Shown: positions 40,728-44,219 of the stretch, one piece after another
How the letters are laid out: each line of letters begins with the position of its first letter
Numbering within the stretch: the first letter of the stretch is position 1
DNA from: an uncultured Ruminococcus sp.
Lineage (GTDB): Bacteria; Bacillota; Clostridia; Oscillospirales; Ruminococcaceae
Reading direction: 5' to 3'
Length of the DNA stretch: 44,219 nt
Assembly: GCA_946413815.1 (NCBI GenBank)
Contig: CAMKMD010000032.1
Coordinates: forward strand, 1 to 44,219
Made by a program: the position numbers and the translations under genes
The notes under the pieces: generated by a model
What the model was told of the DNA's origin: nothing
Seen by the model: the letters and a program-made list of their open reading frames with translations, nothing else
The model's database searches: none

Positions 40728-42050
40728 TTACTGTAAGAAGCCCTTATGATGTCTCATCATAAGCTGAGATTCCAGTGTACGTGTAGTTTCAAGGGCAACG
40801 CTTACTGCGATGAGTATTGTTGTACCGCCCATTGAAAGATACGCCAGATTCGGATCTGCCATTGAGAAGAAGATCGGAATTACGGCGATGATTCCAAGGA
40901 AGATAGCGCCTACGAGACTGATCTTGGAGAGAACTCTCTGGATGTAGTCTGATGTGGGCTTACCGGGTCTGATACCGGGGATACCGCCGTTTGACTGACG
41001 GAGATTGTTTGCTATCTCGATAGGATTGTACTGGAGTGAAACATAGAAATAGTTGAAAGCGATGATAAGCAGGAAGTAGATGATCGCATAACCCCATCCT
41101 CTTGTATTGAAGAATGCGAGGAAGTTGCTGTAGAAGCCGCCGTCCTTCGGATCAGCCTTGAAGAGCTCGATCGTTCTGGGGATCGACATGAAGGACATTG
41201 CAAAGATGATAGGCATAACGCCGCTCATGATGACCTTTATCGGGATATGTGTCTTCTGTCCGCCGTACTGCTTTCTTCCCACAACACGCTTAGCGTACTG
41301 TATCGGGATACGTCTCTCTGCCTCGTTCATGAATACGATGAATGCGAATTCAAGGATTATGAAGAGGATATAGCCTATTGTTACGAACAGGTACTTCTCA
41401 GGACGATCTTTTGTAAGAGCGATGAGACGACCTGCATCGACGGGGAATCTTGCTGCGATACCGGCAAAAAGGAGCATTGATACGCCGTTGCCGATACCCT
41501 TGTCACTGATCCTGTTGCCCATCCATACTACGAATGAAGCACCTGCCACGAAGCAGCCTACGATTACGAATCCTGCGAAAACGCCCTCTGCACCTGAAGT
41601 ATACTTCAGTGCGATATTGCCGTTTCCGTCATCCATTCGTCTCAGGATCAGGTAGTAGCCGTATCCCATTACTATAGAAAGTACCAGGGATACTACTGCG
41701 GAGATCTTATCGATCTTCTTTCTTCCCTCTTCGCCCTCGTCTCTCATTCTCTCAAGCGGCGGCAGAGCATATGTCAGCAGCTGCATGATGATGGAGGCGT
41801 TGATGAAGGGGGTGATTGAGAGTGAGAACAGTGCAGCCTGTGAAAGCGCACCGCCGGTGATCGTGTTCAGGTACTCGAGGAAGTTGCCGCCCTGTGCATT
41901 CATGTCCATCCATGACCTTACTACCTCACTGTTGAGATAGGGTACTGTAACGGCATTACCGAATCTGAAGATCACGATCATGAGTAATGTGTATAATAGC
42001 TTCTTGCGGATCTCGGGTGTATTCCAAGCGGACTTCAGCGTCTTGAACAC
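40728..42050 (-). CDS. secY: Preprotein translocase subunit SecY
   Basis: 440 residues with ten transmembrane helices; forms the protein-conducting channel with SecE and SecG. Signatures: the early ALPPLERMRDEGEEGRKKI loop, AERRIPIQYAKRVVG, GGIPGIRPGKPTSDYI and the C-terminal tail QLMMRHHKGFLQ. The start codon is GTG, one base after the rplO stop, with GAGGTGATG inside the rplO end, so translation is coupled. Confidence 0.99.
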   Translation of the reverse strand: MFKTLKSAWNTPEIRKKLLYTLLMIVIFRFGNAVTVPYLNSEVVRSWMDMNAQGGNFLEYLNTITGGALSQAALFSLSITPFINASIIMQLLTYALPPLERMRDEGEEGRKKIDKISAVVSLVLSIVMGYGYYLILRRMDDGNGNIALKYTSGAEGVFAGFVIVGCFVAGASFVVWMGNRISDKGIGNGVSMLLFAGIAARFPVDAGRLIALTKDRPEKYLFVTIGYILFIILEFAFIVFMNEAERRIPIQYAKRVVGRKQYGGQKTHIPIKVIMSGVMPIIFAMSFMSIPRTIELFKADPKDGGFYSNFLAFFNTRGWGYAIIYFLLIIAFNYFYVSLQYNPIEIANNLRQSNGGIPGIRPGKPTSDYIQRVLSKISLVGAIFLGIIAVIPIFFSMADPNLAYLSMGGTTILIAVSVALETTRTLESQLMMRHHKGFLQ

Positions 42051-42051
42051 A

Positions 42052-42492
42052 TTACATCACCTCAGCCTTTCCTCCGGCCTTTTCGATTTTCTCTGCAGCG
42101 CTCTGAGAGAACTTTGCAGCCTTAACTGTAAGCTGAGATGTGAGTTCACCGTTTCCGAGTACCTTGATTCCGTCGTACTCCTTCTTAACGAGACCTGAAG
42201 CCTTGAGGAGCTCAGTGTCTACTACTGTACCGTCCTTGAACTGGTTCAGGTCGGATACGTTTACTACTGCATACTTGGTAGCGAAGATGTTGTTGAAACC
42301 TCTCTTAGGGATTCTTCTTGCGAGAGGCATCTGACCGCCTTCAAAGCCGATCCTTACTCCGCCGCCGCTTCTTGCATTCTGACCCTTGTGGCCCTTACCG
42401 GCTGTCTTACCGTTTCCGGAACCGTGACCTCTGCCGATACGCTTTACAGCCTTGTTGGAGTCAGCTGCAGGAGTTAATTCGTGAATTTTCAT
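42052..42492 (-). CDS. rplO: 50S ribosomal protein L15
   Basis: 146 residues from the ATG at 42492 (MKIHELTPA), which has AGGAGG upstream. The longer reading frame to 42573 overlaps rpmD and is not used. Gly/Lys-rich N-terminal extension ([21 protein letters not shown]), then [18 protein letters not shown], the family signature. Late large-subunit assembly protein. Confidence 0.98.
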   Translation of the reverse strand: MKIHELTPAADSNKAVKRIGRGHGSGNGKTAGKGHKGQNARSGGGVRIGFEGGQMPLARRIPKRGFNNIFATKYAVVNVSDLNQFKDGTVVDTELLKASGLVKKEYDGIKVLGNGELTSQLTVKAAKFSQSAAEKIEKAGGKAEVM

Positions 42493-42511
42493 GCTTGTTG
42501 CACCTCCTTGT

Positions 42512-42688
42512 TTACGCTTCTGTAACCTCGATGAGGTGTGAGATCTTGTTGATCTTGCCCTGTGTCTGTGCATTGTCGGGCTGAACGGTTACGTCACCGA
42601 TCTTTCTGAGACCGAGTGACTCGGCAGTAGCGATCTGATCCTTCTTTCTGCCGATGAGGCTCTTCACGAGCTTGATATTCTTTGCCAT
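42512..42688 (-). CDS. rpmD: 50S ribosomal protein L30
   Basis: 58 residues, the bacterial L30 length. Begins [18 protein letters not shown] and continues [18 protein letters not shown], ending [10 protein letters not shown]; this matches the ferredoxin-like L30 fold. It starts 14 bases after rpsE and ends 19 bases before rplO, the standard order. Confidence 0.97.
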   Translation of the reverse strand: MAKNIKLVKSLIGRKKDQIATAESLGLRKIGDVTVQPDNAQTQGKINKISHLIEVTEA

Positions 42689-42702
42689 GGTGTTGTGCCT
42701 CC

Positions 42703-43203
42703 TTAACCAAATATTTCCTTAACGGACTTGCCTCTTCTCTCAGCAACTTCCTTTGCAGAAGTGCAGTTAACAAGGCCGTTGATAGTAGCTCTTACTACGT
42801 TGCAGGGGTTGTTGGAACGAAGGGACTTTGTTCTGATGTCCTTGATTCCTGCTACCTCGATTACTGCACGTACAGGGCCGCCTGCGATAACGCCGGTACC
42901 GGGTGCTGCGGGCTTCATAAGAACTCTGCCTGCGCCGAATGCGCCTACGATCTCGTGGGGGATTGTTGTTCCCTTGAGAGCAACCTTGACCAGGTTCTTC
43001 TTGGCGTCCTCGATGCCCTTGCGGATTGCATCCGGAACTTCTCCGGACTTTCCGAGACCGAAGCCTACTGTTCCGTTTCCGTCACCGACTACGACCAGAG
43101 CGGAGAACTTCATGATACGTCCGCCCTTTACTGTCTTGGAAACTCTGTTGATAGCAACGACCTTTTCCTGCAGCTCAGGTGCCTGTGTTTCAATATTAGC
43201 CAT
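42703..43203 (-). CDS. rpsE: 30S ribosomal protein S5
   Basis: 166 residues. Translational accuracy protein at the mRNA entry. N-terminal double-stranded RNA-binding-like domain ([30 protein letters not shown]) and the [19 protein letters not shown] segment. GGAGGTAACACA before the ATG. Confidence 0.99.
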   Translation of the reverse strand: MANIETQAPELQEKVVAINRVSKTVKGGRIMKFSALVVVGDGNGTVGFGLGKSGEVPDAIRKGIEDAKKNLVKVALKGTTIPHEIVGAFGAGRVLMKPAAPGTGVIAGGPVRAVIEVAGIKDIRTKSLRSNNPCNVVRATINGLVNCTSAKEVAERRGKSVKEIFG

Positions 43204-43218
43204 TGTGTTACCTCCCTC

Positions 43219-43578
43219 TTAGAACTGTAATCCGTTTTCACGAGCTCCTTCAGCGAGCTCCTGAACTCTGCCGTGGTAGAGGTAACCGCCTCTGTCGAAT
43301 ACGACCTCGGAGATGCCCTTCTCTGCAGCGTTCTTTGCGATCATCTCGCCGACCTTGCGAGCGCCCTCAGCATTGCTGCCATTGCCCTCGAAGCCCTTGT
43401 CCATGCTGGATGCGGAAGCAAGAGTAACGCCGTTCACGTCGTCGATGATCTGTGCGTAGATGTGCTTATTTGAGCGGAACACATTGAGACGGGGACGCTC
43501 AGGAGTACCGGAGATCTTCGCACGTACTCTGCGGTGTCTCTTTAATCTTGCCTTATTGCTGTCAAATTTCTTAATCAT
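43219..43578 (-). CDS. rplR: 50S ribosomal protein L18
   Basis: 119 residues. 5S rRNA binding protein. Basic N-terminus ([39 protein letters not shown]) and the ending [26 protein letters not shown] are characteristic. AAAGGAGC precedes the ATG. Confidence 0.99.
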   Translation of the reverse strand: MIKKFDSNKARLKRHRRVRAKISGTPERPRLNVFRSNKHIYAQIIDDVNGVTLASASSMDKGFEGNGSNAEGARKVGEMIAKNAAEKGISEVVFDRGGYLYHGRVQELAEGARENGLQF

Positions 43579-43597
43579 AGCAATTTGCTCCTTTTAA

Positions 43598-44143
43598 TTA
43601 CTTCTTGCCCTTACCGGCCTTACCTTCCTTGCGGATGATACGCTCGCCGGCATATCTGATGCCCTTGCCCTTGTACGGCTCAGGCGGACGCTTCTCACGG
43701 ATCTCAGCTGCAAACTGACCTACAGCCTGCTTATCGATGCCGCTTACGATGATCCTGTTGGGCTGGGGAACTTCGAGCTTGATGCTGTCTGTCTCCTCGA
43801 TCTCAACGGGATGAGAATATCCGAGGTTGAGTGTTACCTTGTTGCCGCTCTTTGCAGCACGGTAGCCGACACCCTCGATCTCAAGAGTCTTGGAGTAACC
43901 GTTTGTTACACCCTCAACCATGTTTGCGATAAGTGTTCTTGTAAGACCGTGAAGTGAACGGTGACGCTTGTCATCGCTGGGTCTTGTGATATTTATATTG
44001 CCGTCAGCCACTTCGATGCCGAGCTCTGCATTGAACTTTCTTGTGAGCTCGCCCTTGGGGCCCTTGACTGTTACGAGGTTGCCCTCGTTCTTTACCTCTA
44101 CACCTGCGGGTATGCTGACAGGCATTCTGCCGATTCTTGACAT
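43598..44143 (-). CDS. rplF: 50S ribosomal protein L6
   Basis: 181 residues. Two repeated L6 domains; [15 protein letters not shown] at the start and the signature [28 protein letters not shown] at the end. Binds near the base of the L7/L12 stalk and the sarcin-ricin loop. AAGGAGGAGCTGTT precedes the ATG, 12 bases after the rpsH stop. Confidence 0.99.
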   Translation of the reverse strand: MSRIGRMPVSIPAGVEVKNEGNLVTVKGPKGELTRKFNAELGIEVADGNINITRPSDDKRHRSLHGLTRTLIANMVEGVTNGYSKTLEIEGVGYRAAKSGNKVTLNLGYSHPVEIEETDSIKLEVPQPNRIIVSGIDKQAVGQFAAEIREKRPPEPYKGKGIRYAGERIIRKEGKAGKGKK

Positions 44144-44155
44144 AACAGCTCCTCC

Positions 44156-44219
44156 TTACCAGATGTATGCGAGAACTTCGCCGCCGACATTGAGCTCTCT
44201 TGCCTTCTTGTCAGTTACG
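44156..44219 (-). CDS. rpsH: 30S ribosomal protein S8, C-terminal fragment (cut by window edge)
   Basis: Only the last 20 complete codons are in the window: VTDKKARELNVGGEVLAYIW and a TAA stop. This is the conserved end of S8, and the gene order rpsH-rplF-rplR-rpsE agrees. The rest lies beyond 44219. Confidence 0.95.
   Translation of the reverse strand, partial: VTDKKARELNVGGEVLAYIW

Noticed and set aside
42493..42573. Longer L15 start overlapping rpmD
   Set aside because: The 27 extra residues come from antisense-like codon use over rpmD, and the ATG at 42492 has a strong SD and the family N-terminus.
1..44219. CRISPR arrays, prophage, integrative elements or transposases
   Set aside because: No regularly spaced direct repeats with spacers and no integrase, transposase or phage structural motif was seen in any supported gene.

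Overview
The window looks like a chromosomal segment of an anaerobic, spore-forming Clostridia member, most likely a Ruminococcus-like Oscillospiraceae. The evidence is a CIRCE-controlled hrcA-grpE-dnaK-dnaJ operon, a SpoIID homologue, a secreted dockerin protein beside a BspA-like leucine-rich-repeat protein, AGGAGG ribosome binding sites, and a Firmicutes-type ribosomal block with a KOW protein between map and infA. No phage, transposase, integrase or CRISPR array was seen. Family calls rest on motifs read by eye; no database search was run.

Layout. Positions 1-780 hold the end of a tRNA-Val and a mosaic of intergenic repeats. Then come an alpha/beta hydrolase (780-1721), the heat-shock operon (1842-6811, minus strand) with an extra 51-residue membrane ORF coupled to dnaK, and two secreted-protein genes (7021-7806 and 8159-8863). 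These two share a duplicated promoter, a ~200-nt leader and a signal peptide, but have unrelated bodies. A VanY-type carboxypeptidase, two zinc-ribbon proteins and mscL follow (9207-14015).

From 25467 down to 14606 there is one apparently continuous minus-strand transcription unit. It runs citrate synthase, FG-GAP-like lipoprotein, response regulator, histidine kinase, DUF1385 protein, prmC, recA, recX, rimO, pgsA and a DtxR-like regulator, mostly with overlapping or near-abutting genes. Divergent from it is a plus-strand operon (25570-29633): a YtrA-type GntR regulator, two paralogous CPBP membrane proteases and an ABC exporter pair.

Positions 29684-34917 contain a DUF2726 protein, a membrane-anchored protein of unknown function, spoIID, a LytTR regulator with a membrane partner, and a PPK2-type kinase. 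After a repeat-rich gap (34918-35796) comes the end of the large ribosomal protein cluster, rpsH to rplQ, including secY, adk, map, infA and rpoA, reading on the minus strand to the window edge. Ten promoters here have a -35/-10 pair with exactly 17 bases between the boxes.

The most interesting region is 7021-9165. Both secreted-protein leaders carry a perfect 7-nt complement of their own Shine-Dalgarno sequence at nearly the same distance (63-64 nt), inside a ~150-nt block that stayed almost unchanged while the proteins diverged completely. This suggests an undescribed cis-acting translational control RNA.
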